Numbered from the stretch's first letter, positions 40,598 to 49,832 are shown. The stretch is 64,000 bases of DNA from Streptomyces sp. GS7 (GCF_009834125.1 NZ_CP047146.1:744001-808000), one strand, 5' to 3'. Translations and numbers: made by a program. The notes: generated by a model not told the origin, from the letters alone.

Positions 40598-41095
40598 TCA
40601 GCGGAGCCAGGGGAGGTCGGCGCCTTGCGGTTGCAGCCCCTCGGCCATGACCCCGCAGATCTCGTCGAGTTGGTTGATCTGCTCCGGGGAGAGCCGGTCG
40701 AAGATCGCGGCGCGGACCGCGGCGACATGTCCGGGTGCGGCCTTCTCCAGGACCCGCATGCCCTCGTCCGTGAGGTGGGCGTTCTGGCCCCGTTTGTCGG
40801 ACGGGCAGTGCTCGCGCCGTACCCAGCCGTTCTTCTCCAGGCGGGCCACGGCATGGGAGAGGCGGGAACGCGTGATCTTGGCGTTCTGGGCCAGCTCGGT
40901 CATCCGCATCCGGCGCCGCGGCGCACGGGAGAGCTGGACGAGCAGGCCGTAATAGACGTGCGGCATCCCGGCGTCGCGCTGTAGCTGGCGGTCGAGGTGG
41001 TCCTCCAGGAGCGTCGTGGCGTGGAGGTAGGACTGCCAGGCGTGTTGCTCCTCGTCGGTGAGCCAGCGCGGCTCGGTTGCGGGTTCGTTGCTCAT
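40598..41095 (-). CDS. MarR-family regulator
   Basis: The product has 165 residues. The winged helix includes MRMTELAQNAKITRSRLSHA, RLEKNGWVRREHCPSDKRGQ and HLTDEGMRVLEKA. The start is ATG 41095. It is divergent from the DODA dioxygenase gene, with an AT-rich palindrome between them. Ligand-relieved repression of the dioxygenase gene is the natural guess. Confidence 0.88.
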   Translation of the reverse strand: MSNEPATEPRWLTDEEQHAWQSYLHATTLLEDHLDRQLQRDAGMPHVYYGLLVQLSRAPRRRMRMTELAQNAKITRSRLSHAVARLEKNGWVRREHCPSDKRGQNAHLTDEGMRVLEKAAPGHVAAVRAAIFDRLSPEQINQLDEICGVMAEGLQPQGADLPWLR

Positions 41096-41123
41096 GCCAT
41101 CCACTCTCTCACCGCTCCCCGTG

Positions 41124-41141
41124 TTATTGAATATTTAACAA
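41124..41141. promoter_or_regulatory. AT-rich palindromic MarR operator candidate
   Basis: TTATTGAATATTTAACAA is an imperfect palindrome centred on AATATT, conspicuous in this GC-rich context. It is between the divergent MarR and dioxygenase genes. Confidence 0.65.
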
Positions 41142-41266
41142 CGTGGAGTTACGCTGAGATCGCCCCCTTGAAGATTCAAGTAAACGCTCTGCGGCACGGG
41201 TGGATCCGGGCGCGGCGGACGTTCGTGGGGCACCGACTAACGCCAGTGTGACGCCGTGGAGTCGTT

Positions 41267-42043
41267 ATGTCCGTAATGCCCGCCCTATATCTCAGTCACG
41301 GCGCTCCGCCGCTCGCCGACGACCCGGTCTGGCCGGGGCAACTGGCCGCCTGGTCCGCGCAGCTGCCCCGCCCCAAGGCGGTCCTGATGGTCTCCGCCCA
41401 CTGGGAGGAGGCCCCGCTCGCCCTCGGCGCCACCGAGACGGTGCCGCTGGTCTACGACTTCTGGGGCTTCCCCGAGCACTACTACCGGGTGCGCTACCAG
41501 GCCCCCGGCGCACCCGAACTCGCCGAACGGGTCCGCCGGACGCTGCGGGCACCGGGCACGCCCGTCGAGGACATCCCCGACCGCGGGCTCGACCACGGGG
41601 CGTACGTCCCGCTCGTCGAGATGTACCCGCACGCCGACGTCCCGGTGCTCCAGATGTCGCTGCCCACCCTCGACCCGCGGCGGCTCTACGCGATCGGGCG
41701 CCGGCTCGCACCGCTGCGCGAGGAGGGCGTACTGATCGTCGGCAGCGGCTTCTTCACCCACAACCTGGCGGCGCTGCGGCAGTCCGCGAACGGGACGCCC
41801 GCCTGGTCGGCGGAGTTCGACGACTGGGGGCGGCGGGCCCTGGAGGACCAGGACCTCGACGCGCTCTTCGACTTCGCGCACAAGGCGCCGGCCGGCGGCC
41901 TGGCTCATCCGCGCACCGAGCACTTCGCGCCGCTGTTCGTGACCCTGGGGGCCGCGGACGCCCAGGGGCAGCTGGGCAGCGGGCGAAGTGTGATCGACGG
42001 CTACTGGATGGGACTGGCCAAGCGGTCGGTGCAGTACGGCTGA
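41267..42043 (+). CDS. LigB/DODA-type extradiol dioxygenase family protein (YgiD-like)
   Basis: The product has 258 residues. LYLSHGAPPLADD carries the first metal His. SAHWEEAPL and LDHGAYVPLVEMYP carry the second and third, with a further His in SGFFTHNL. This matches the single-domain LigB family related to plant DOPA dioxygenase. A zinc or ferrous centre is expected; the substrate is unknown. GTGGAG precedes the ATG. It is transcribed away from the MarR gene. Confidence 0.85.
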   Translation: MSVMPALYLSHGAPPLADDPVWPGQLAAWSAQLPRPKAVLMVSAHWEEAPLALGATETVPLVYDFWGFPEHYYRVRYQAPGAPELAERVRRTLRAPGTPVEDIPDRGLDHGAYVPLVEMYPHADVPVLQMSLPTLDPRRLYAIGRRLAPLREEGVLIVGSGFFTHNLAALRQSANGTPAWSAEFDDWGRRALEDQDLDALFDFAHKAPAGGLAHPRTEHFAPLFVTLGAADAQGQLGSGRSVIDGYWMGLAKRSVQYG

Positions 42044-42064
42044 GGGGCGCCCGCCCGGCGCCGG

Positions 42065-43114
42065 TCAGGTGCCCGGCGGGATCAGCTCCAGGGAGCGGAG
42101 GGCGGCCGACAGGGCGCGGTCGTCGCCGTCCTCGGTCCAGGAGGCCACGTCCAGCGCGGTGTCGGTCAGCTTGACCGCGTGCGCGTCGCCGTGCGCGGCG
42201 GCCCGTGCGAAGACCTCCTCCGGGGTGAGCGGCCCGGCCGTCGGGGGAGGCAGCGGTGTGTCGGAGGTGTAGACGGAGGTGATGGCGGCGCTCGCCGCCC
42301 AGGCCGCGCCGAGCGAGACCGCCCAGAGATCGCGGGGGAGCGCCGGGAGGGTGCGCAGCACGGCGTTCGGCGCGGTGGCCGCGTGCACCAGCATGACCGC
42401 GGAGCCGTGCCCGTGGTCGAGATAGCGGTGGGTGGCGGCCTGGACGACCGCGGCCAGCAGGTCGCGGGCGTCGTCCGGGTCCCGCGGGGCGCGCAGCCGG
42501 TCGGCCGCCGCCGACCAGCCCTCCGTTCGGGGCAGCTGGGCCAGCCCGCCGAGGACGGAGGTCTGCTGGTCGGCGATGCGCGGGAGGCCGGCCAGCGCGT
42601 CGGCGGGGGAGACGGTGCCGCCGGGGTTCACGGACACCGGCAGCGTGGTGTGGCGAGCCGCCCAGTAGCCGATCGCCTGCGCCAACTCCGCGATGCGCGG
42701 CTCCTCTTCGCCCCGCTCCAGGAGGGTGCGTACGGCGTGGCCGACGCGGATGACGGGGTGCGTCGCGGCGCCTGCGATACCGGGCAGCAGCCGCGGCCAC
42801 CACTCGGCGAGCACCTCCCGCCAGGGGCGTTCGGCGACCTGGCGCGCCACGTACGCGGTCCAGTCGGTGACGCGGCGCGGATCGCCTAACGCCTGCTGCC
42901 AGTTGTCGTCGGTGATCGTGGACTGTGCGCGCGGTACGTCCTCCAGCTTGGTGGTGTAGTCGTCGAGCCAGCGGTGGACCGTACCCGCCTGTCCGTGCCG
43001 GACCAGTGCCTCCACGGCCATCGGGCCGTGATTGGCCAGGTACCCGCGGAATTCGGGGCCGGTGGCGTGCAGGCGTTCCAGGGCTTCGTCGAGTGTGCCG
43101 CTCGTCGTATCCAT
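42065..43114 (-). CDS. Questin oxidase family protein (DUF4243)
   Basis: The product has 349 residues, soluble and almost all helical. It matches the questin-oxidase-like family in length and in features such as FRGYLANHGPMAVEALVRHG near the N-terminus and HGHGSAVMLVHAATAPNAVL in the middle. Fungal members catalyse Baeyer-Villiger opening of anthraquinones; bacterial ones are mostly uncharacterised. The start is ATG 43114. Confidence 0.7.
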   Translation of the reverse strand: MDTTSGTLDEALERLHATGPEFRGYLANHGPMAVEALVRHGQAGTVHRWLDDYTTKLEDVPRAQSTITDDNWQQALGDPRRVTDWTAYVARQVAERPWREVLAEWWPRLLPGIAGAATHPVIRVGHAVRTLLERGEEEPRIAELAQAIGYWAARHTTLPVSVNPGGTVSPADALAGLPRIADQQTSVLGGLAQLPRTEGWSAAADRLRAPRDPDDARDLLAAVVQAATHRYLDHGHGSAVMLVHAATAPNAVLRTLPALPRDLWAVSLGAAWAASAAITSVYTSDTPLPPPTAGPLTPEEVFARAAAHGDAHAVKLTDTALDVASWTEDGDDRALSAALRSLELIPPGT

Positions 43115-43343
43115 GGCCCGAGGCTAGGTCGGCCGCCGACCGGGCCGTAACGGCCTGCGGACGGATCCCCGACGGGGCGTGGGGCCTACGGCGCTGGTCG
43201 TAACGCGGTGGGCCGGGGCCGGGGCCGTTGTCGGCGGCGGGTGGGACGCCGGGGTCATGGCTGCCCCGGCGGTGACGGTATGGCCTCAACAGCGGCCGAG
43301 GCGAAGGGGGTTGGTGGGGAGGCGGGGTGGCGTCCTGTGGTGC

Positions 43344-43904
43344 TCAGTGCCCAGCGCTCAGTGCGCGGTGTGCGGTGCGCGGGTGAAGCGCGGCGCGCGG
43401 GCGGTGCAGGCCGTGCGGCTCGCTGACGCGGTGGGTGCGGAAGACGTAGAGCGAGACGACGAACATCACGGCGAACATGACCACGCCCCAGCCCGACGAC
43501 TTGAGGACGGAGGGTCCGCTGATGGAGTAGAGCCAGCCCATCGACGTACCGAAGAGCGCCGCGTACGCCAGGGCCCGGGTCTCGGTGATCATGGTCGGGC
43601 CGAAGTGCACCAGGGTCACCCCCAGGACCCCGGAGACCACGGCGGCGATCAGCCCGCGGAGCGCTGCCTGGCCGCCCGAGGATCCGCTGGTGTGGTCGAG
43701 CCAGATCGTGTAGCAGCCGAGGCCGAGCGCCGCGATGACGGGGAGCGTCACGGAGAGCGGTGTGCGGTGCGCCGTGCCGGCGCCGGTGCGTTCCTCCGGC
43801 ACGGCGACGGTCGCGCCGTGCTCGGGTTCGACGGTGCCGTGGGAGCGGGCCGCCCTCGCCAGGCCCTCGCCGGAGTGCTGGTCGCCGTGCGCGTGCTGGT
43901 CCAT
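43344..43904 (-). CDS. Hypothetical membrane protein
   Basis: The product has 186 residues from ATG 43904, preceded by GAGAGGAG. A His-rich N-terminus (MDQHAHGDQHSG) is followed by four hydrophobic helices (about 60-150). The last 35 residues (RVSEPHGLHRPRAALHPRTA) are low-complexity. No known family is recognised. It may relate to metal handling because of the His-rich start, but that is a guess. Confidence 0.55.
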   Translation of the reverse strand: MDQHAHGDQHSGEGLARAARSHGTVEPEHGATVAVPEERTGAGTAHRTPLSVTLPVIAALGLGCYTIWLDHTSGSSGGQAALRGLIAAVVSGVLGVTLVHFGPTMITETRALAYAALFGTSMGWLYSISGPSVLKSSGWGVVMFAVMFVVSLYVFRTHRVSEPHGLHRPRAALHPRTAHRALSAGH

Positions 43905-44063
43905 GACGGGCTCCTCTCGTTCGCCCCTCTTCCTGTCCAGGCGACACCCGGGGGCCGGGCGCGTCAACTGGATCAGGCGCCGCGCGGACGGCCGCCGCCC
44001 CGGCCGGGACCCGGCGGTCCGGCCCGGATCCGGAGCCCGTCGCCGCGTCACGTCGGGTCAGGC

Positions 44064-44086
44064 CAGATCAGATCAGATCAGATCAG
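44064..44086. repeat. AGATC short tandem repeat at the GNAT stop
   Basis: About five copies of AGATC overlap the last codons and stop of the minus-strand acetyltransferase gene. Slippage here would change only the last two or three residues. Confidence 0.8.
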
Positions 44087-44596
44087 GTCCTTCTGGTACC
44101 AGGCCACGTCCCAGTAGCGCCCGAACTTGCGGCCCACCTCCGTGTACGTGCCGATGTGCCGGAAGTCGAAGCGGGCGTGCAGACGGCCGGACGCCTCGTT
44201 GGGCTGGGCGATCCCCGCGTAGGCGCGGTGCACGTCCTCGTCGGCCAGCGCCGCGAACAGCGCCGTGTAGAGCAGCGTGCCGACGCCCCGCCCGGCGGCC
44301 TGCGGGGCGCAGTAGACGGTGGTCTCGACGGAGGTGGCGTACGCGGCCTTGGGGCGGAAGGCGCTGCTGGTCGCGTATCCGAGCAGGGTGCCGCCGGGGT
44401 CCTGCGCAACCAGAAGGCGGTGTGGGCCGTCTTGTGGGTGGGAGAGCAGCCACGGGCGACGTCGCTCCGGGCTGAAGGGCTCCGTGTCGAATGTGATGGG
44501 CGTCTCACGGATGTAGTGGTTGTAAAGATCCGTGAGCGCCGCGAGGTCCGTCTCGACGCCCGCTCTGACCTGCACATCCCTGTCTGCGGATGGCAT
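44078..44596 (-). CDS. GNAT N-acetyltransferase, phosphinothricin/methionine sulfoximine type
   Basis: The product has 172 residues from ATG 44596, preceded by AAGGAGGTCGG. The fold reads VQVRAGVETDLAALTDLYNH, ETPITFDTEPFS, VETTVYCAPQAAGRGVGTLL (acetyl-CoA loop) and YAGIAQPNEASGRLHARFDF. It closely follows the Pat/Bar family. Substrates are probably phosphinothricin-like or methionine-sulfoximine/sulfone amino acids. It is divergent from hrdD. Confidence 0.85.
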   Translation of the reverse strand: MPSADRDVQVRAGVETDLAALTDLYNHYIRETPITFDTEPFSPERRRPWLLSHPQDGPHRLLVAQDPGGTLLGYATSSAFRPKAAYATSVETTVYCAPQAAGRGVGTLLYTALFAALADEDVHRAYAGIAQPNEASGRLHARFDFRHIGTYTEVGRKFGRYWDVAWYQKDLI

Positions 44597-44655
44597 CCGA
44601 CCTCCTTGGTGAGGAGGCAGGGTACTGCATGATCAGAAAAATAGCGGCGCGGCTT

Positions 44656-44682
44656 GGGAATTCTGTCCGGATTCCGGCCGTT
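44656..44682 (+). promoter_or_regulatory. SigR-type promoter of hrdD
   Basis: GGGAAT (44656-44661), a 17-base spacer and CGTT (44679-44682) match the SigR consensus GGGAAT-N16-18-GTT. It lies 112 bases before the hrdD start. S. coelicolor hrdD is known to be transcribed partly by SigR under thiol stress. Confidence 0.75.
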
Positions 44683-44794
44683 GTTTCCTTCGGACGGGTC
44701 AGCCGGTCGACCACCGGCAGTCCGGAGAGCAATCGACGGACCATCGACCCGCCCCACCGTCCCGCGACCGACTCATCGCAAAGGGAGCACACGC

Positions 44795-45796
44795 ATGGCA
44801 ACCCGTGCCGTCGCCCGTAGTCAGGCCAGCACCAGTGGATCTGATGGGGCCACCAGCGTTCGCGCCGGAGGCGGGGAGATCGCCGACCGCGACCTGGTCG
44901 GCATGTACCTCGACGAGATCGCGCGTACGCCGCTGCTCGACGCCGCCAAGGAGGTCGAGCTGTCCCAGACCATCGAGGCGGGTGTCTACGCCCGGCAGAT
45001 CCTGGACGGCGAGGTCACCGACGGCAACGCCGCAGGTGCCGACCGGGCGGAGCTGGAGGCGATGGCCGCCGAGGGCGCCCGGGCCAAGGACGTCTTCATC
45101 CGGTCCAACCTCCGGCTGGTCGTCGCCGTCGCCCGCCGCTACCCGCGCGCCGGCCTGCCCCTGCTGGACCTGATCCAGGAGGGCAACGCCGGCCTGGTCC
45201 GCGCCGTCGAGAAGTTCGACTACGCCAAGGGCTTCAAGTTCTCGACGTACGCGACGTGGTGGATCCGCCAGGCCATCACCCGCTCCATCGCCGACCAGTC
45301 GCGCACGATTCGGCTGCCCGTCCACCTCGTGGAGGAGCTGGGCCGGATCCGCCGGGTGCAGCGCGAGTTCAACCGCGAGAACGGCCGTGACCCGGAGCCG
45401 GCGGAGGTGGCCGGCGAGCTGGGCTCGACGCCCTCCCGGGTCACCGACGTCCTGGACTGGGCCCGCGACCCGGTCAGCCTGAACATGTCGGTGGACGACG
45501 ACGGCGACACCCAGTTCGGCGACCTGCTGGAGGACACCTCCGCGGCCTCCCCCGAGCAGTCCGTGCTCACGCTGCTGCGCAGCGAGGAGCTGGAGGATCT
45601 GATCGACCGCCTCGACCAGCGCACCGCCTCGATCATCAAGGCCCGCTACGGCATCGAGGACGGCCGTGAGCGCACCCTGACCGAGGTCGGCAAGCAGCAC
45701 GGCCTCACCCGGGAGCGGATCCGGCAGATCGAGAAGCACGCGCTGCTGGAGCTGAAGCGGATGGCGCGCGACACCGGGTTCGACGCGGCGGCCTGA
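44795..45796 (+). CDS. hrdD: Principal-type RNA polymerase sigma factor HrdD
   Basis: The product has 333 residues. The sequence from GGEIADRDLVGMYLDEIART through region 2 (FSTYATWWIRQAITRSIADQ), region 3 and region 4 (GLTRERIRQIEKHALLELKR) follows S. coelicolor HrdD nearly residue for residue, with the same start MATRAVAR and end. The ATG follows AAAGGGAG. It is an RpoD-like, non-essential group 2 sigma factor. The SigR-type promoter upstream supports the assignment. Confidence 0.95.
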   Translation: MATRAVARSQASTSGSDGATSVRAGGGEIADRDLVGMYLDEIARTPLLDAAKEVELSQTIEAGVYARQILDGEVTDGNAAGADRAELEAMAAEGARAKDVFIRSNLRLVVAVARRYPRAGLPLLDLIQEGNAGLVRAVEKFDYAKGFKFSTYATWWIRQAITRSIADQSRTIRLPVHLVEELGRIRRVQREFNRENGRDPEPAEVAGELGSTPSRVTDVLDWARDPVSLNMSVDDDGDTQFGDLLEDTSAASPEQSVLTLLRSEELEDLIDRLDQRTASIIKARYGIEDGRERTLTEVGKQHGLTRERIRQIEKHALLELKRMARDTGFDAAA

Positions 45797-46268
45797 CCCG
45801 CCCGGCGACCCGCTGACCCGGCACCTCGGCAGCTCGGCAACCCTGCGCATCGCGGTACCGCCCCCGGCCCGCGTGCCGTAGCCGGAGTCGGCCTGCGTCT
45901 GGTCGGCTTGCCCTTGAGGGGGCCTGCCGCCGGTCGGCATGCCCTGAGTCGGCATATCTGGAGAGCGAGCCCCGGTGCCGTTGCGGCGTCGGGGCTCCGT
46001 TGTGCCGTCGGGGCTCGGTTGTCCCGTCGAAGAGCGCCCGTGCCGTTGAGAGTGACCGGGTGCCGGTGCCGGTGCCGGTGAGGGTGCCCGGGGCCGCGGT
46101 CCGAGGGGCGGGTGGCATACGACGACCCCCGATGCCCGTCCTGTGATGCCTGTTGGGGCGATGCCCGTTTGGGTCTGATCGATGTCCGAGTCTGTTCGTT
46201 TCCCGGAGGATCGGACGTAGCATCCCGGGGAAACCACAGGCTCGGGCAGGGAACGGACGCAGACACGG
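45797..46268. other. Intergenic region between hrdD and fruR
   Basis: This is 470 bases without a supportable gene. It contains short direct repeats (GTCGGC- and GGTGCCG-based; TGCCGGTGCCGGTGCCGG near 46060). An AT-richer segment with TGTCCGAGTCTGTTCG about 70 bases before fruR is a plausible promoter/operator region. Confidence 0.45.
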
Positions 46269-47039
46269 ATGTATGCACCGGAGCGCCGGCAGGAGATCCT
46301 GCGGCTCGCCCGTGAGAGCGGGCGGGTGGACGTGCTCTCCCTCGCGGAGGAATTCCAGGTCACCGCCGAGACCGTACGGCGCGACCTGAAGGCGCTGGAC
46401 CGCGCGGGGCTGGTGCGCCGGGTGCACGGCGGCGCCATCCCGGCCGGCCGACTGGACTTCGAGCCGGACCTCGCCGAACGGGACGCGGTGGCAGCCGACG
46501 AGAAGCAGCGCATCGCGCGGGCCGCGCTCGCCGAACTGCCCGGCGGCGAGGGCCCCGGCAGCGTGATCCTGGATGCCGGTACGACCGCCGCCCGGCTCGC
46601 CGCCGAGATCCCGCTGGAGGCCGAGCTGACCGTGGTCACCCACGGCCTGCCGGTCGCCGCGCGGCTGGCCGACCACCCCGGACTCACCCTCCACCTCGTG
46701 GGCGGCCGGATCCGGTACCGCACACGGGCCGCGGTCGACGACTGGGCGCTGCGCGCCTACCGCGAGATCAACGCCGATGTGCTGTTCCTGGCGACCAACG
46801 GCTTCTCCCTCGACGGCGGCCTGACCACCCCCGACCTGGCCGAGGCCGCGGTCAAGCGGGCGCTGATCGCCGCCGCCCGCCGGGTGGTGCTGCTCGCCGA
46901 CTCCGCGAAGTTCGGGCAGCGGCACTTCGCCCGCTTCGGCGAGCTGTCGGACGTCGACGTGCTGATCACCGACACCGGGCTGAGCCCCGCGGACGCCCTC
47001 GCCATCGAGCGGACCGGCACGGAGGTGGTCCGCGCATGA
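46269..47039 (+). CDS. fruR: DeoR-family fructose operon repressor
   Basis: The product has 256 residues. The DeoR HTH is DVLSLAEEFQVTAETVRRDL and the signature continues as GLVRRVHGGAIPAGR. The sugar-phosphate sensor domain contains VILDAGTTAARLA and FLATNGFSLDGGLTTPDLAE. It overlaps fruK by four bases, so it is almost certainly the fructose-1-phosphate-responsive repressor. Confidence 0.88.
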   Translation: MYAPERRQEILRLARESGRVDVLSLAEEFQVTAETVRRDLKALDRAGLVRRVHGGAIPAGRLDFEPDLAERDAVAADEKQRIARAALAELPGGEGPGSVILDAGTTAARLAAEIPLEAELTVVTHGLPVAARLADHPGLTLHLVGGRIRYRTRAAVDDWALRAYREINADVLFLATNGFSLDGGLTTPDLAEAAVKRALIAAARRVVLLADSAKFGQRHFARFGELSDVDVLITDTGLSPADALAIERTGTEVVRA

Positions 47040-48001
47040 TCCTCACCGTCACCCCCAACCCCAGCCTGGACCGCACCTACGAGATCCCGGCGCTGCACCG
47101 CGGCGCCGTGCTGCGCGCCACCGCCGACCGGATCGACCCGGGCGGCAAGGGCGTCAACGTCTCGCGCGCGCTCGCCGCCGCGGGGCACCGCACCCTCGCC
47201 GTACTACCGCTGGGCGGCCCCGCGGGCGCGGCGCTGGCCGGGCTGCTGGCCGCCGAGGGCATCGAGGTGGCGGGTGTCCCGGTCGCCGGGCAGACCCGCT
47301 CCAACATCGCCGTCGCCGAGCCCGACGGCACCCTCACCAAGGTCAACGCGGCCGGCCCCGAACTGACCGCCGACGAGTCCGAGGCGCTGCTGGCGGCGGT
47401 CGGCGAGCGCTCCGCCGGCGCCGACTGGATCGCCTGCTGCGGCAGCCTGCCGCCCGGTCCGGCGCCCGAGTGGTACGCCGCGCTGGTCGCCCGCGCCCAT
47501 CGCGCCGGCGCCCGGATCGCCCTGGACACCTCGGGCCCGTCGCTGACCGCGGCGCTGCGCGAGCGCCCCGACATCGTCAAGCCGAACGCCGAGGAACTCG
47601 CCCAGGCCGTCGGCCGCCCCCTGGCCACCCTCGGCGACGCGGTCGAGGCCGCCGAGGAGCTGCGCGCCCGGGGCGCCCGCGCCGTCCTGGCCTCGCTGGG
47701 CGCCGACGGACAGCTCCTGGTCGACGCGTCCGGCGCGCACTTCGGAAGCGCCCCGGTCGCCGCCGTACGCAGCAATGTCGGTGCCGGCGACGCCTCGCTG
47801 GCCGGTTTCCTCGCGGCCGGCGGCAGCGGCGTGGCCGCGCTGGCCGCCGCGGTGGCGCACGGCGCGGCGGCCGTCCAGCTGCCCGGCAGCCTGATGCCGA
47901 CGCCGGCGGATCTCGCGTCGGCGGCGGTGACGGTGACCGGCGAGGTGCCGCGCGACCGGGTGCTGACGGAACCGGTCGAGCGCGTGGAGCCGGGACCATG
48001 A
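47036..48001 (+). CDS. fruK: 1-phosphofructokinase
   Basis: The product has 321 residues. It is a PfkB-family kinase: ILTVTPNPSLDRTYEI at the N-terminus, DPGGKGVNVSRALAAAGH (signature 1) and SNVGAGDASLAGFLAAG (signature 2, catalytic Asp). It converts fructose-1-phosphate to fructose-1,6-bisphosphate. The expected PTS permease gene fruA is not next; after 48001 there is only a short frame and a converging L,D-transpeptidase gene. Confidence 0.92.
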   Translation: MILTVTPNPSLDRTYEIPALHRGAVLRATADRIDPGGKGVNVSRALAAAGHRTLAVLPLGGPAGAALAGLLAAEGIEVAGVPVAGQTRSNIAVAEPDGTLTKVNAAGPELTADESEALLAAVGERSAGADWIACCGSLPPGPAPEWYAALVARAHRAGARIALDTSGPSLTAALRERPDIVKPNAEELAQAVGRPLATLGDAVEAAEELRARGARAVLASLGADGQLLVDASGAHFGSAPVAAVRSNVGAGDASLAGFLAAGGSGVAALAAAVAHGAAAVQLPGSLMPTPADLASAAVTVTGEVPRDRVLTEPVERVEPGP

Positions 48002-48107
48002 CGGGCCGGGGCACGCGGTGCGCGTCCCGGCCCGGTACGCGACTTCCGCGTCCCGGGGCCGCCGTACGCCCCGCTCGCCCCCAAGTGCCCTACGGCAACG
48101 GCGCGTT

Positions 48108-48302
48108 ATGACCAGCCACGCCCCGGAGCGCGGCTCGGGCTGCGCCCCTCACTCAGCCCCCCGGCCTCCTCGCCGTCGCCCCGTCGACGCCGGCCTGGCC
48201 GTCCTCCTCAAGGGCCTGCGCACACCGCCGCCGTACGCACCGGGGGCGGCGGCACCGGCGGCTGCCGCCGAGGCCGCGCGCCGTGAGGTGCGTACGTACT
48301 GA
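48108..48302 (+). CDS. Doubtful small ORF downstream of fruK
   Basis: A 64-residue frame begins MTSHAPERGSGCAPHSAPRP and ends KGLRTPPPYAPGAAAPAAAA plus a short charged tail. It has no ribosome site and Pro/Ala-rich composition. It is listed because it occupies the position where fruA normally begins; it may be chance or a small fragment. Confidence 0.25.
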   Translation: MTSHAPERGSGCAPHSAPRPPRRRPVDAGLAVLLKGLRTPPPYAPGAAAPAAAAEAARREVRTY

Positions 48303-48360
48303 AGAGAGGCAAGTGCGCGCTGGGCAGCGGGCAGTTGTCCGGTGCCGTGAGGTAACGCGA

Positions 48361-48402
48361 CGAGGCGGTGGCCGGCCCCCTGAGGAGCCGGCCACCGCCT
48401 CG
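48361..48402. terminator. 16-bp perfect hairpin between converging units
   Basis: CGAGGCGGTGGCCGGC (48361-48376) is the exact reverse complement of 48387-48402, with a 10-base loop. It is 32 bases beyond the stop of the minus-strand L,D-transpeptidase gene and also downstream of fruK, so it is probably bidirectional. Confidence 0.9.
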
Positions 48403-48433
48403 TAGGTCGGCGGGGGTCGCCCGCCGGGGCGCG

Positions 48434-49762
48434 TCAGACCGCGCTGCCCGCCTGCCACTGGGACCAGGAGAGGTTCCAGCCGTTGAGGCCGTTGTCGGGC
48501 TGGACGGTCTTGTCCTTGGAGTTCTTCACGATCACGACGTCGCCGACCAGCGAGTTGGTGTAGAACCACTTGGCCGGGGTGTCGCCGCCGCCGCCCTTGT
48601 TGTCCTGGAGGCCGACGCAGCCGTGGCTGGTGCCGGAGTGGCCGAAGACCGACGGGTCGCCCCAGTAGTTGCCGTGTATGAAGGTGCCCGAGGACGACAG
48701 CCGCATGGCGTGCGGCACGTCCTTGATGTCGTACTCGCCGCCGAAGCCGACCGTCGAGCCGTCCATGCGGGTCTGCTCGAACTTCTCCGAGATCACCATC
48801 TGGCCGTTGTAGGTCGGGTGGTCGGCGCTGCCGCCGGAGATCGGGATGGTCTTGATGGTCTTGCCGTCCTGCTGGACGGTCATGGTCTGGGTGTTCATGT
48901 CGACCGTGGAGACCTGCGAGCGCCCGATGGTGAAGGACGCCGTCTTGGACTGGACGCCGGTGATGCCCTTGCCGCCCTTGACCCCGTCCAGGTCGATCTT
49001 CATGGTGATCTTGGAGCCGGCCTTCCAGTAGTCCTGGGGCCGGAAGTCCAGGCGCTGGGAGCCGAACCAGTGGCCGACGACCTGCTGGCCGCTGCTGGAG
49101 GTCACCGTGATGTGGGACTGGACGTCCTTCTTGTTGGTGATCACCTTGTCGAAGTTGAACGACACCGGCATGCCGACGCCGACGGTCTTGCCGTTGTCGG
49201 GCGTGAAGGAGCCGATGAAGCTGTTGGCCGACGAGACCGTGGAGAACGTCGCGTTCTCGGTCGCGGAACGGCCCTTGGCGTCCTTCGCGTTCGCCGTGAT
49301 CTTGTACTTGGTGCCCCGCTCCAGGTGGGCGTCGGGCTTCCAGGAGGCGCCGTCCTGCGATATGGCGCCGGGCACGTCCTTGCCGGTGTCGACGGCGGTG
49401 AGCTTGACGTTCGTCAACTTGCCGCCGGTGACCTTCACCCCGGTGTCGTTGATGCTGGCGTCGGTGGCGCCGTCCTTCGAGGAGACCTGGATCTTGGCGT
49501 CGGAGGCGTCCTTGGCGGCGGCGGCGTCGGCGCCCGCCTGGCCGTTCTTGCCGTCGTGCCCGCCGGCCTCGGCGCTGCCGCCGCACGCCGACAGGGACAG
49601 TGCGCCCGCGGCGAGCAGCGCGGTCAACGCCAGGGTGCGGCGCGTCCGGCGGGCGCGGCGCGGCGCGGTGGCATCCCGCGGCTCAGAGGGATGGAGCGGC
49701 TGGTGCGGGGTGCGGGACTGGGCGGGCGCGGGGTTGTCCGGCGATGTCACGAGCTGCTCCAT
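48434..49762 (-). CDS. Lipoprotein L,D-transpeptidase with Ig-like domains
   Basis: The product has about 442 residues. A cytoplasmic N-terminus and a signal segment end in the lipobox LSAC. Two Ig-like domains follow, then the YkuD catalytic domain with FIHGNYWGDPSVFGHSGTSH-GCVGL (catalytic Cys in SHGC). It forms 3-3 crosslinks or attaches proteins to peptidoglycan. ATG 49762 is used; GTG 49750 has a better spaced GGAG and may be the true start. A perfect CRP-type palindrome lies about 70 bases upstream. Confidence 0.9.
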   Translation of the reverse strand: MEQLVTSPDNPAPAQSRTPHQPLHPSEPRDATAPRRARRTRRTLALTALLAAGALSLSACGGSAEAGGHDGKNGQAGADAAAAKDASDAKIQVSSKDGATDASINDTGVKVTGGKLTNVKLTAVDTGKDVPGAISQDGASWKPDAHLERGTKYKITANAKDAKGRSATENATFSTVSSANSFIGSFTPDNGKTVGVGMPVSFNFDKVITNKKDVQSHITVTSSSGQQVVGHWFGSQRLDFRPQDYWKAGSKITMKIDLDGVKGGKGITGVQSKTASFTIGRSQVSTVDMNTQTMTVQQDGKTIKTIPISGGSADHPTYNGQMVISEKFEQTRMDGSTVGFGGEYDIKDVPHAMRLSSSGTFIHGNYWGDPSVFGHSGTSHGCVGLQDNKGGGGDTPAKWFYTNSLVGDVVIVKNSKDKTVQPDNGLNGWNLSWSQWQAGSAV

Positions 49763-49832
49763 ACAGGGGTGTTGTGATTCCGTGCTGGTAAACAGCACCT
49801 ACGGGTGGATTTGGTTGCGGGTACGGCAAGGT

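Noticed and set aside
45797..46268. Minus-strand extension of a long frame across hrdD and its downstream gap
   Set aside because: The sequence is antisense to hrdD and repetitive in the gap; no domain or start signal supports it.
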